Shown here one piece after another: positions 36,895 through 45,772 of a stretch of 64,000 bases of DNA. Where the stretch lies: the NCBI RefSeq assembly GCF_031312595.1, contig NZ_CP133592.1:1240001-1304000 (forward strand), written 5' to 3'. The notes under the pieces were generated by a model. The model made no database searches. It was not told where the DNA came from and worked only from the letters and a program-made list of their open reading frames with translations. Each line of letters starts with the position of its first letter. The stretch's first letter is position 1. The position numbers were made by a program, and so were the translations under genes. This DNA is from Methanolobus sediminis. GTDB taxonomy: Archaea; Halobacteriota; Methanosarcinia; Methanosarcinales; Methanosarcinaceae.

Positions 36895-37371
36895 TTAGTT
36901 TTGGTTCATTTTGACTTTCTCAAGAACTTTTATATTCTGGATTCCAGTTGCAGGATAATTACCAGTTTCATCTTTCTCTGCAGATTTGACCATATCCCAC
37001 ACAGTCAGCAGGGCAACTGAGACACCTGTGAGTGCCTCCATCTCAACACCTGTTTTTCCGACAGAACGCACCTCTACAGTTGTACGAACGATGTTCTCAT
37101 GAATTGAAAAGTCTACATCCACCTTGGTAATTGGGATCTGATGACACATAGGAATAAGTTCCGGAGTCTTCTTAACCGCAAGAATCGAAGCCACGCGCGC
37201 GGTGGAGAACACATTACCTTTTTCAACAGTACCTGTGCGTATCTTCCCGATGGTTGCATCACTCAGGACTATTTCGCCGGAAGCTATTGCTTTTCTCACA
37301 ATTATATCCTTTTTACTGATGTCTACCATGACCGCGCGGTCGTTCTCGATATGTGTGAATGTAGCTTCCAA
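36895..37371 (-). CDS. moaC: Cyclic pyranopterin monophosphate synthase MoaC
   Basis: The 158-residue protein has the MoaC motifs IPMCHQIPITKVDVDF and GVEMEALTGVSVALLTVWDM. It converts the MoaA product to cyclic pyranopterin monophosphate for molybdenum/tungsten cofactor. The start is TTG, preceded by GGTGATTAA. The cofactor serves formylmethanofuran dehydrogenase and the AOR encoded near 8 kb. It follows the 60-residue gene by 13 nt in the nnr operon. Confidence 0.96.
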   Translation of the reverse strand: MEATFTHIENDRAVMVDISKKDIIVRKAIASGEIVLSDATIGKIRTGTVEKGNVFSTARVASILAVKKTPELIPMCHQIPITKVDVDFSIHENIVRTTVEVRSVGKTGVEMEALTGVSVALLTVWDMVKSAEKDETGNYPATGIQNIKVLEKVKMNQN

Positions 37372-37384
37372 TTAATCACCGTTT

Positions 37385-37567
37385 TTAATCAATTCTAATA
37401 TTTTGTCTCTGCAGGTAATCCTCAATAGTAGTATTTAGTTGTTCTTTCAGAATACGTGCCTCATCAATTGTAAGTTTGAGTATTTCCTCATCCTTGCCAT
37501 GGCTGACAATGATGCGTATCCACTTTCTTTCAATATCCACACTAATTTTTCTGCTTTCCTGCTCCAT
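37385..37567 (-). CDS. Hypothetical 60-residue protein between nnr and moaC
   Basis: The small protein has a beta-rich first half (KISVDIERKWIRIIVSH) and a helical second half (IDEARILKEQLNTTIEDYL). Its ATG overlaps the nnr TAA by one base, which is strong evidence of real translation, and moaC follows by 13 nt. No family is recognised; it could be a small partner of one neighbour. Confidence 0.7.
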   Translation of the reverse strand: MEQESRKISVDIERKWIRIIVSHGKDEEILKLTIDEARILKEQLNTTIEDYLQRQNIRID

Positions 37568-39045
37568 TATAATACACCTAATATAACATCTGTAATCCGA
37601 GCAATTATATCTGTCGCAAGCAAGCCATTTCCTTTGTTCTTAAACGCAAGGTCGCCGGCTGCACCACTTATGAAAACCGCACATGAAGCCGCATCCATTG
37701 CATCATTAACTGCAAAGAGGGCACCGGTTATTCCAGTCAGAACATCTCCTGTGCCGCCAACGGTCATTCCGGCATTACCTGTCCTGTTAAGACGGGCGAC
37801 TGAACCATCCGAGATGACATCTACCTTTCCTTTCATAACTACTGTAACATCATTATCTGAAGCAAAACTGCTGACAACATTCTTTTTAGAATCAAGTTCC
37901 TCTGGAATTTCAGAACCGTAAAGACGTGAAAACTCTGCAGAATGTGGCGTCAGAATGAATTTACCCTCAGATTTTATGGGCAATTTCAGCTCAAAGAGCG
38001 CGTCTGCATCAACAACAGCTTTCCTGCATAGAGGAAGAAGCTGTTCCACCGTTTCCAGAGTTTCTTTTTCCCTGCCAAGGCCCGGACCGATCACAGCAAC
38101 ATCATGAGTTTCTAAGAGATTTTTGAGAACAGGAATATTTGATGGATTAAGCCGGTCTCCTTTAAGTGGTATCACTATGAGATTTGGTGAAAATGAAGCA
38201 ACGGTATCTGCAACATTCTCCGGTACTGCCACAGTTACTATATCCGCACCAGTTCGAAGTGCTGCCAGAGCTGCAAGGGCAGGAGCACCATAGTACGCAC
38301 CGCCGCCGATAATTAGTACTCGTCCTGAATTGCCTTTGTGGGCATCCCTGTTCCTGCGTGAGAGGGACATAAGATCTCCCATCCCCACATATTCCTCTGC
38401 ATCCCTGCAAACACCGATCGGAGCAACTTTTACCAGACCGGAATATTTTTCAGAACCGGGAAGTTCAAGACCTGTTTTCATCCTGTGGAAAGTAATCGTC
38501 ATGTCTGCAATCACACTTTTTACAACCTCTCCACCATCCAGATCATACCCCGATGGGGAGTCAATGGAAATTATGAATGAGTTAGAAGAATTGATCAGGG
38601 CAATTGCAGTTGATTCAGGCTCCCTTGGAGCGCCTTTTATTCCTGAACCCAGTACCCCATCAACAATAATGTCATTGTCCTTCCATCCTGAATATTTTTC
38701 AAGTTCCTTTGAATCTGCTATTTCCTTTAATTCTGTAAGGCCGCTGTAACTGAGAAGAGAAAAGTTCTGTTTTGATTCTTCTGTCCTTATGCGGGAAGAA
38801 TGACCAAGGAGTATCAGTCTTACTTCATAATTCGTGTTCGTTGCCAGATGACGTGCAGCAACGAAGGCATCTCCTCCGTTGTTTCCCCTGCCTGCAACAA
38901 AAAGGACTTTACCGGAACTTATCTTAGACATAATTTCCCGGGCAATGGCAGCACCTGCATTTTCCATAAGCTGCACAGGGCTTAAGCCAAGATATGTGCA
39001 ATTAGCATCGATAGCACGCATTTTGGAAGAAGTGATGGAAGACAT
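37567..39045 (-). CDS. nnr: Bifunctional NAD(P)H-hydrate epimerase / ADP-dependent dehydratase
   Basis: The 492-residue protein has an N-terminal YjeF-type epimerase domain (1-210) with GRGNNGGDAFVAARHL and a C-terminal ribokinase-like dehydratase domain (about 225-492) with GGGAYYGAPALAALAALRTGA and NAGMTVGGTGDVLTG. It repairs hydrated NAD(P)H, using ADP in the second step. AGGT lies before the ATG. The stop overlaps the following small gene. Confidence 0.95.
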   Translation of the reverse strand: MSSITSSKMRAIDANCTYLGLSPVQLMENAGAAIAREIMSKISSGKVLFVAGRGNNGGDAFVAARHLATNTNYEVRLILLGHSSRIRTEESKQNFSLLSYSGLTELKEIADSKELEKYSGWKDNDIIVDGVLGSGIKGAPREPESTAIALINSSNSFIISIDSPSGYDLDGGEVVKSVIADMTITFHRMKTGLELPGSEKYSGLVKVAPIGVCRDAEEYVGMGDLMSLSRRNRDAHKGNSGRVLIIGGGAYYGAPALAALAALRTGADIVTVAVPENVADTVASFSPNLIVIPLKGDRLNPSNIPVLKNLLETHDVAVIGPGLGREKETLETVEQLLPLCRKAVVDADALFELKLPIKSEGKFILTPHSAEFSRLYGSEIPEELDSKKNVVSSFASDNDVTVVMKGKVDVISDGSVARLNRTGNAGMTVGGTGDVLTGITGALFAVNDAMDAASCAVFISGAAGDLAFKNKGNGLLATDIIARITDVILGVL

Positions 39046-39149
39046 AGTTACCTATTTATTCCTTAGTTTGCATTCTATTTATCAGTTAATGTATTATTTC
39101 TGTAATTTTATTGAAAATTGTTTTATGCAAATATGACCCTTAACCAGAT

Positions 39150-39154
39150 GGAGG
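39150..39154 (+). promoter_or_regulatory. Shine-Dalgarno GGAGG that places the ATT start
   Basis: GGAGG with a 7-nt spacer TTATTCT precedes in-frame ATT 39162. No ATG, GTG or TTG in that frame lies between the upstream TAA and 39351. Confidence 0.6.
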
Positions 39155-39161
39155 TTATTCT

Positions 39162-40631
39162 ATTAACAACGTTGCAAAGGAGATTAACGCAACTGACAAA
39201 ACTAAAATCAAGCCCACATACCTTATTCTTGGTAGTGGCAGTTTTGGATTTGCATTAGCCAAGGAACTCAGGGAACTTGACAAAGAGCTTATTATCGTCG
39301 ATAAGGATGCGCAGAAGGTTGAAACACTGCGTGAGGAAGCATATGAAGCCATGGTTGGTGATGTCAGCGACCCAAACCTTTTTGACACAATCAACACCAA
39401 GAACCTTGCAGGTATCCTTATCCTGAGTTCTGATCCAAAGGCAAACAAAATAGCCCTCAAAAATATCAAGGAAAAAGTATCACCTGATATTTACTCTGTA
39501 GTAAGAGCTCCTGATGTGATCAACATGCAGGAGATGGAAACCCTTGGAGCAGACCTTGTAATTATGCCGCCAAGAATGGTGGCAAAGTCCCTTTCAAGAT
39601 CACTGGAGCGCGCAGAAGCTATGCGCAGAGGTAACAAGCTCACACAGTGGTTTGAAACAAACAAGGGAAAGAAACTTGGAATTGTTGTCCACGATAACCC
39701 CGATCCTGATGCCATATCCAGTGCCCTTGCACTGAAAACTATTGCATCATCTTTCAATGTTCTTGCAGACATTATATATCACGGAGAGATAGGACATCAG
39801 GAAAACAAGGCTTTTGTGAACCTGCTTGGCATTGATCTTTACAGATCGGAAGATGTTGGATTTGCAAATTACGAGAACCTTGCGCTGGTTGATTGTTCAA
39901 TGCCAGGTGCAAATAACTCGCTTTCTCTTGATACCCATGTAAATATCATTATAGACCATCATCCTCTTCCTGATGCAGATATAGATGCGGACTTTATCGA
40001 TATCAGACCGCATGTCGGTGCATCTGCTACAATTCTTACAAAATACCTGCAGGAACTCAATATCGATATTGACAGTGAACTTGCTACTGCGCTGCTCTAC
40101 GGCATAAGGACAGATACCCTTGACTTCAAGAGAAATACGGATTCAGCAGACCTTTCTGCAGCTTCGTATCTCTATCCTTTATCTGACCATGATATACTGG
40201 AACAACTGGAACGTCCTTCGATGTCAATTGAAACACTGGATGTGCTTGGTGAAGCCATTAACAGCAGACAGGTAATTGGAAGTTATCTGCTCTCAAATGT
40301 GGGAAGTATCCGTAACAGGGACACATTGCCGCAAGCAGCAGACTATCTGCTTAACCTTGAAGGTATTTCAACATCGATCGTTTTCGGAGTGACTGAAGAT
40401 AAGATCTACATATCCGGTCGCAGTAACGATATAAGAGTCAACCTTGGAGATGTAATGAAAAGAGCATTTGGGGAAGACGCAGGCGGAGGACATGCAACTG
40501 CAGCGGCCGCGCAGATTCCTCTTGGAGTTTTCAGTGCATCCAAGGACCGCCAGACACTATTAAGACTTGTTAATGAAGCTGTCGTAAAAAGATTCCTGGC
40601 AGCTGTCGGTGTGGAAGAGGCCGACGAATAG
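39162..40631 (+). CDS. TrkA-N/DHH phosphoesterase with probable ATT start
   Basis: The 489-residue protein has a Rossmann TrkA-N domain (LILGSGSFGFALAKEL, residues about 22-37) and a DHH/DHHA1 phosphoesterase domain (VVHDNPDPDAISSALAL, ALVDC, IIIDHHPLPD, GGGHATAAAA). Relatives hydrolyse short RNA or cyclic di-nucleotides. The frame is open back to TAA at 39141-39143, but the first ATG is at 39351, inside the Rossmann domain. ATT 39162 lies exactly 7 nt after GGAGG (39150-39154) and gives MNNVAKEINATDKTK before the domain. A conventional start would remove the nucleotide-binding loop. Confidence 0.88.
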   Translation: MNNVAKEINATDKTKIKPTYLILGSGSFGFALAKELRELDKELIIVDKDAQKVETLREEAYEAMVGDVSDPNLFDTINTKNLAGILILSSDPKANKIALKNIKEKVSPDIYSVVRAPDVINMQEMETLGADLVIMPPRMVAKSLSRSLERAEAMRRGNKLTQWFETNKGKKLGIVVHDNPDPDAISSALALKTIASSFNVLADIIYHGEIGHQENKAFVNLLGIDLYRSEDVGFANYENLALVDCSMPGANNSLSLDTHVNIIIDHHPLPDADIDADFIDIRPHVGASATILTKYLQELNIDIDSELATALLYGIRTDTLDFKRNTDSADLSAASYLYPLSDHDILEQLERPSMSIETLDVLGEAINSRQVIGSYLLSNVGSIRNRDTLPQAADYLLNLEGISTSIVFGVTEDKIYISGRSNDIRVNLGDVMKRAFGEDAGGGHATAAAAQIPLGVFSASKDRQTLLRLVNEAVVKRFLAAVGVEEADE

Positions 40632-41050
40632 ACTCTTCCGTTACTGTTTTTTGTTAAACTGCAATTAGAAGCAGATGCGAAGTTATGCACAATATAAAAC
40701 ATATATAATAATATATATGAAATAGAGAATATATTGCAACATCCATATACCTGCATATACATATATCAAAGAAATATAGTAATTTCCACACATAACCGTC
40801 CATATTTTACAAACATAATAGTAATAATTAGTAAGCCCATACGTGGGCATACAAAATATTACATATTAGCCAGCATAGAACACATACGCTTACAAAATCA
40901 TACTTTAAATGAAGGACATTACCCTTTTTCATACTGCCATCTTATTGAAAAAATGCATAGACATAAACAACACAACCGGTTTTTGAAAGAACATGAACTG
41001 GAAAGTGCAACCCCATGAAAGATAAATGATCAGAGCATTCAGATAAGCAG
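40632..41050. other. Intergenic region, A+T-rich, no gene supported
   Basis: About 420 nt separate the DHH gene from the YkgJ gene. It has a TATATAATAATATATATGAAATAG stretch and one short hairpin GCCCA-TACG-TGGGC (40835-40848). A 94-codon plus-strand frame (40734-41018) has poor composition, many His, Tyr and Ile, and no ribosome site, so it is not called. Confidence 0.5.
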
Positions 41051-41761
41051 ATGAATGATAATTTGAAGGAAATCCTTATCAATGAACTTGTAGCAGAACT
41101 TGTTGCTGCTAAAGAGATAAGCGTGCAGCAAATTGCCGATGAGATTCACAATATCGGATTTAAATGCCTGATGTGTGGGAAATGCTGTCGCAGAGAGTGT
41201 GGCGATAACAGGGTAGCGATAACTGCTACTGAGATACATACAATTAAAGATAATTGTAATCTCAGATGGGAGGAAATTGCAGATCCTTTTGTAGCGGAAT
41301 CCGAAACCCCGGAAGAAGAATGCGAGATTAATGCCGCAGACGGGCTCATTGATGAGGACGGAAATATACATACATTTGGATGGATGCTGCATCGAAAGGA
41401 GAATAATGATTGTTCGTTCATCCCTGATGATACCACAGACCATAAGTGCAGGATCTACAACCTAAGACCTCTTTTGTGCAGTACATACCCGTTCTATATG
41501 GAAGGACTTAAGCTCAATATATCTGAATGCGAAGGTATTGGAAGAGCCATGGATAAACAAGAAAGTTATGAACTTGCAGAGCTTTTGCTGAAAAGATACA
41601 TTGTGGAATTAGAGGATACTATTCTCACCTATAAGAACTACAATGGCTTCAAAACAGGAGAAAATAGTAAAATTATTGCAGATTCTTGCCTGAAGCAAGG
41701 ATACTTAAATTACATCGTCCATTATAGTGAGGGAACGTACAGGATAACAAAAAATATCTGA
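41051..41761 (+). CDS. YkgJ-family cysteine cluster protein
   Basis: The 236-residue protein has a cysteine cluster CLMCGKCCRRECGD at about 40-53 and later C..YNLRPLLCSTYPFYM, as in the YkgJ/Fe-S or zinc cluster family. The function is unknown. The first 30 residues form a helix. It is transcribed alone. Confidence 0.83.
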   Translation: MNDNLKEILINELVAELVAAKEISVQQIADEIHNIGFKCLMCGKCCRRECGDNRVAITATEIHTIKDNCNLRWEEIADPFVAESETPEEECEINAADGLIDEDGNIHTFGWMLHRKENNDCSFIPDDTTDHKCRIYNLRPLLCSTYPFYMEGLKLNISECEGIGRAMDKQESYELAELLLKRYIVELEDTILTYKNYNGFKTGENSKIIADSCLKQGYLNYIVHYSEGTYRITKNI

Positions 41762-41846
41762 ATTACCCCTAAATTAGGCTTAAAATTACACTTAATTTCA
41801 GTTTATCGATTGATTTATAATAAATAAACATTATGCAGGAATAAAC

Positions 41847-43127
41847 ATGTCCACTAATAATGAACCTATGACGATCTCTGAGAAGATCTTTTCAAAGGCT
41901 GCCGGAAAGACGGTAAAAGCCGGAGAATTCGTACTGGCCAATATAGACAGGGCAATGACCCACGACATCACAGGACCTCTTGCAGTAGAAGGATTCTACG
42001 AGATCATGAGAGACAAGGAAGAAAAGAAGGTATGGGATCCAAGCAAGATCGTAATTCTTTTCGACCATCAGGTTCCTGCAGACTCACTCAACGCTGCACA
42101 GAATCACATTATGCTCAGGAAGTTCGCAAAGGAACAGGGCATCATCAACTATGACGTTTATGAAGGTGTCTGCCACCAGGTAATGCCTGAAAAGGGACAT
42201 GTAAAGCCAGGAGACCTTGTAGTAGGTTCTGACTCACACACCTGTGCATACGGGTCACTCGGTGCATTCTCAACAGGTATCGGCTCAACTGACATGGCTG
42301 CAGTCTTTGCATCAGGAAAACTCTGGTTCAAGGTGCCTGAGACCATAAGGTTTGAGGTTGAAGGAAAACTTCCAAAGCACGTCTACTCAAAGGACATCAT
42401 TCTCCACCTCATTGGAGATGTAGGTGCAGAGGGTGCAAGATACAAGGCAGCAGAATACGCAGGTTCAGCTATCAGCTCACTTCCAATGTCCGAGCGTATG
42501 ACCATCTCCAACATGGCTATCGAAATGGGCGGTAAGGCAGGTATCATCGAAGCTGACGCAGTTACAGAAGCATACCTCAAGGAAAGAATACCAGACTATG
42601 AGTTTGACCCATACTGGAAGTCTGATGAAGGTGCAGACTGTGAACTTCACAAGTATGACATCAGCAATCTTGAGCCACAGGTCGCATGCCCACACAACGT
42701 AGACAACGTAAAGCCTGTAACAGAAGTTGAAGGCACAAAGCTTGACCAGATCTTTGTAGGCTCCTGTACAAATGGAAGGTTTGAGGATATCGAAGTTGTC
42801 GCAAAGATGATGGGTGATGAGCCTGTTGCAAAGGGAGTAAGACTTCTTATTATCCCTGCATCCAGAACAGAGTACATGAAGGTACTCAGAGCAGGCTACA
42901 TCGAGCAGTTCATGGAAGCAGGCGCAATTGTGGAAGCACCATGTTGTGGTCCATGTATGGGAGGTTCTTTCGGACTTCTCGGTGATGGTGAGGTAGGACT
43001 TGCAACATCCAACCGTAACTTTAAGGGACGTGAAGGTAGCCCACAGTCCTTCGTATACCTGAGCTCACCGGCAACCGCTGCAGCATCAGCACTCACAGGA
43101 GAAATCACAGATCCGAGAAAGATCTGA
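41847..43127 (+). CDS. leuC: 3-isopropylmalate dehydratase / homoaconitase large subunit
   Basis: The 426-residue protein is an aconitase-superfamily large subunit with [29 protein letters not shown] and three [4Fe-4S] cysteines in [13 protein letters not shown] and CGPCMGG. It serves leucine (isopropylmalate) or, in methanogens, 2-oxosuberate synthesis for coenzyme B (homoaconitase HacA). The two cannot be told apart here, since the small subunit gene is not adjacent. Codon use is strongly biased (high expression). Confidence 0.92.
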   Translation: MSTNNEPMTISEKIFSKAAGKTVKAGEFVLANIDRAMTHDITGPLAVEGFYEIMRDKEEKKVWDPSKIVILFDHQVPADSLNAAQNHIMLRKFAKEQGIINYDVYEGVCHQVMPEKGHVKPGDLVVGSDSHTCAYGSLGAFSTGIGSTDMAAVFASGKLWFKVPETIRFEVEGKLPKHVYSKDIILHLIGDVGAEGARYKAAEYAGSAISSLPMSERMTISNMAIEMGGKAGIIEADAVTEAYLKERIPDYEFDPYWKSDEGADCELHKYDISNLEPQVACPHNVDNVKPVTEVEGTKLDQIFVGSCTNGRFEDIEVVAKMMGDEPVAKGVRLLIIPASRTEYMKVLRAGYIEQFMEAGAIVEAPCCGPCMGGSFGLLGDGEVGLATSNRNFKGREGSPQSFVYLSSPATAAASALTGEITDPRKI

Positions 43128-43130
43128 TTT

Positions 43131-43152
43131 CCCTTTTTTTCGTTCTTTTTTT
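43131..43152 (+). terminator. Terminator after the aconitase-family gene
   Basis: Two runs of seven T (43134-43140 and 43146-43152) follow the stop codon at 43127 within 25 nt, typical of a strong archaeal terminator. Confidence 0.6.
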
Positions 43153-43172
43153 CAACTGTTAGACCACAAAAG

Positions 43173-43180
43173 ATATATTA
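43173..43180 (+). promoter_or_regulatory. TATA box for the candidate RNA before hisE
   Basis: AAAGATATATTAAAC includes TATATTA about 25 nt before the base of the conserved-looking stem at 43195-43265. The distance fits an archaeal promoter. Confidence 0.45.
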
Positions 43181-43194
43181 AACAAATTAATATG

Positions 43195-43276
43195 ATAGTT
43201 CCAGACGTTGGTATAACCAACACTATCCCGTCATATTGTGTGTGGATTACAACCAACGTCACTATAACTGTTTTTT
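43195..43276 (+). ncRNA. Candidate structured small RNA
   Basis: ATAGT (43195-43199) and GACGTTGGT (43204-43212) pair with ACCAACGTC (43252-43260) and ACTAT (43261-43265), forming a 14-bp stem with a 4-nt bulge. Six T follow at 43271-43276. The strand GTTGGT (43207-43212) can also pair with ACCAAC at 43216-43221 across a 3-nt loop, so two folds compete. With the TATA box upstream this looks like a free RNA or a leader of hisE. It is recognised only by structure. Confidence 0.45.
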
Positions 43277-43372
43277 ATCTGTTGCCTTCAAAAGTTACCG
43301 CGTAGGTTGCCCGTTTGAGCTATGCACCATAAAGATGTAATATGATTACCATATATGTGAGAGGGATAAATC

Positions 43373-43672
43373 ATGCCGGACACTGACCTTTCAATATTTG
43401 ACGAACTTTATGGGATCATAGAAGACAGGAAAAAGAATCCTGTAGAGAATTCATATGTGTGCTCTTTGCTTAACCACAGGAAAGGTATTGACAAGATACT
43501 GGAAAAAGTCGGCGAAGAAGCAGTTGAAACCATACTTGCCGTGAAAAGCGGGAAAAAGGAAGATATCATATACGAATCATCTGATCTGCTTTTCCACCTC
43601 ATGGTAATGTTTGTGGCTGAGGGAATAACCCTTGAAGAGATCGCCACCGAACTTAAGAAAAGAAGAAAATAG
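43373..43672 (+). CDS. hisE: Phosphoribosyl-ATP pyrophosphatase HisE
   Basis: The 99-residue protein has the HisE helical core: [33 protein letters not shown] and [14 protein letters not shown] (ExxE...ExxD-like metal sites). It removes pyrophosphate from phosphoribosyl-ATP in step 2 of histidine synthesis. GAGGGAT precedes the ATG. A candidate structured RNA lies upstream. Confidence 0.95.
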   Translation: MPDTDLSIFDELYGIIEDRKKNPVENSYVCSLLNHRKGIDKILEKVGEEAVETILAVKSGKKEDIIYESSDLLFHLMVMFVAEGITLEEIATELKKRRK

Positions 43673-43698
43673 TTCTTAGAACTATTTCTTAACTATTT

Positions 43699-44571
43699 TT
43701 AATACACAAGTTCGTGGAATACATCTTTCTTGGAAAGAACTCCCTTTGGTACGCCATCATAGGACACCAGCAGGAAACCGATATTGTGAGTATCAAACAT
43801 TTTTACAGCATCATAGAGAGATGTGTCAGCATCAATTGTAATAAGGTCGCGAGTCATAATTTCCTTGACCTTTGCAGTCATTTTTCCACTTGCTACAGCA
43901 TCACCAATATCAGTGAAGGTGACAACACCAAGGATAACCTCTCCATCCATTACAGGAGCTCCATGAATACCATTGTCAACAAGTATACGTGCTGTTTCCT
44001 GAATGGAAGCATTTTCACTTATTGAGATCATATTTGTACGGGCATAGTTCTTAACAGGTTTCTTTGGCAGGGAGATCATCTCATTAATTGAGAAGACAAG
44101 AGTGTTCTGGGTATCGTCCCTTCCTACTATTTCACCACGAACAACAAGTTTGTTCACAGGTGTCGGGCCTGCCTGAACAAGGTCACCCTGTTCAAATCCC
44201 TTAATATTGCCAAGTACTTTTAGCATACCATGACAAAGATCAGGATGCCTGACAGTGGTAAAACTGATCTCGGCTACTGTTGCCCCATCCACAAGCTGGT
44301 CGTTCCTGTAAATAGGAACACTTGCTTCATGGTCCATTGCTGTGATACTTAAAGCTTCATAGGCCTCGCCTGTTGCTTTATATCCACCTTTTGGACCAGG
44401 AACACCTTCAACAAGACCGAGAACTTTCAGAGATTGCATCTGATTCCGGACAGTACCAGGATTCCTGCTAATGAGCTCTGCAATCTCTTCGCCTTTAACA
44501 GCTCGATCTTTTTCTCTCTGGAGATTGATCAATGCAATAAGAATATCTTTCTGAATAGGAGTCAGTTCCAC
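43699..44571 (-). CDS. Winged-helix and twin CBS-domain regulator
   Basis: The 290-residue protein has an N-terminal winged helix (KGEEIAELISRNPGTVRNQMQS, then GPKGGYKAT), a middle beta domain (about 85-165), and two CBS domains (about 178-232 and 240-290; EIMTRDLITIDADTSLYDAV). CBS pairs often bind adenosyl nucleotides. The start is GTG with GGTGAT upstream. Target genes are unknown. Confidence 0.88.
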   Translation of the reverse strand: MELTPIQKDILIALINLQREKDRAVKGEEIAELISRNPGTVRNQMQSLKVLGLVEGVPGPKGGYKATGEAYEALSITAMDHEASVPIYRNDQLVDGATVAEISFTTVRHPDLCHGMLKVLGNIKGFEQGDLVQAGPTPVNKLVVRGEIVGRDDTQNTLVFSINEMISLPKKPVKNYARTNMISISENASIQETARILVDNGIHGAPVMDGEVILGVVTFTDIGDAVASGKMTAKVKEIMTRDLITIDADTSLYDAVKMFDTHNIGFLLVSYDGVPKGVLSKKDVFHELVY

Positions 44572-44761
44572 AAAATCACCGGGTCCATAAACTCAATATA
44601 GTTTATAGATAACTCTTAAGAGATATATAAAACATAGTATAGAATCACAGTTAGAGAATCTGGGAAATGTATTGCAGGAGAATTACATTTTTTAAAAGAT
44701 TCTATTTATAGGAATAGGGATTTATATGTTGAAGTGATTTGAAGCCACGACAGGAAGAAAC

Positions 44762-45766
44762 ATGATCTTTGAGAAAATTAATACAGTCCAGACATCCGAG
44801 GAATTACTTGACAAGGCGTTTAGAAGAGCAACCAGAGCCATGTCCGGAAAGACTATCAGTGGAAGAAAGACAGCAATTGAGGCTAACGAATCAATGATGC
44901 TGACTGCTGGTAACATACTCACGGATAACCTGAAGAACATCGTTAGAAGATTCCCTACTTTTGAGAATCTGCCACCTTTCTATTACGAACTTGCAGATGT
45001 TATGGTAGGCGTTGACGATATGAGAAAATCCCTGAGCAGGCTTGACTGGGCCAGCGCAAAGATACATGAAGTAACAAGGGATCATGTTGGCAAGATCAGA
45101 AAAGCAAGAGAACCTATGTCAGTCAGAAAACAGTGTTTTGGAAGATTATCATCCATTATGCGCTCAATTGACAAAGATCTGTTATTCCTCAACGAATCAC
45201 GCAATAAGCTCAGAAAACTGCCTTCAGTAAATGATGAGCCGACCATTGTTGTTGCAGGATACCCGAATATTGGAAAATCCAGTTTTGTTACAAAGGTTAC
45301 CGGAGCGACACCTGAGATAGCTCCTTACCCCTTTACCACAAAAGGAGTATCAATAGGACATTTCTTTGTTGACAATGACAGGTATCAGGTAATGGATACA
45401 CCGGGTCTTCTTGACAGACCAATGTCAGAGCGCAATGAAATTGAACTTCAGGCAATTACAGCTCTTAAGAATCTCGATGCTGTTGTCCTCTTCATTATTG
45501 ATGCAACTGAAACATGCGGATATGAGATAGAGGATCAGAAACGCATGCTTGAAGAAGTTCGCAGTGGATTTAACTTGCCGGTTCTCGTAGCAGCTAACAA
45601 GGCAGACTTACCACAGTTCAGGGATCTTGATTTTGTTGATATGAAAATGTCAACTGCTACCGGAGAAGGCATCGAAGAAGTTACTTCAACACTTATAGAG
45701 ATGGTCAAAAAAGCTATCGCAGAAAAAGAAGTAGTTGAAGAAAATGAGATAATGGATGACTATTAA
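44762..45766 (+). CDS. NOG1/Obg-family GTPase
   Basis: The 334-residue protein has the NOG1 N-terminal helices (1-160) and a G domain with AGYPNIGKSSFV (G1), DTPGLLDRP (G3) and AANKADL (G4). NOG1 acts in large ribosomal subunit assembly. The archaeal form lacks the long C-terminus of the eukaryotic protein. AGGAAG precedes the ATG. It converges with the aminotransferase gene. Confidence 0.93.
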   Translation: MIFEKINTVQTSEELLDKAFRRATRAMSGKTISGRKTAIEANESMMLTAGNILTDNLKNIVRRFPTFENLPPFYYELADVMVGVDDMRKSLSRLDWASAKIHEVTRDHVGKIRKAREPMSVRKQCFGRLSSIMRSIDKDLLFLNESRNKLRKLPSVNDEPTIVVAGYPNIGKSSFVTKVTGATPEIAPYPFTTKGVSIGHFFVDNDRYQVMDTPGLLDRPMSERNEIELQAITALKNLDAVVLFIIDATETCGYEIEDQKRMLEEVRSGFNLPVLVAANKADLPQFRDLDFVDMKMSTATGEGIEEVTSTLIEMVKKAIAEKEVVEENEIMDDY

Positions 45767-45772
45767 AAGTCA

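Noticed and set aside
40835-40848. Hairpin GCCCA-TACG-TGGGC as an RNA element
   Set aside because: Only one 5-bp stem in AT-rich DNA, with no promoter or T-run beside it.
40734-41018. 94-codon plus-strand frame
   Set aside because: No ribosome site, many His/Tyr/Ile from AT-rich DNA, no motif.
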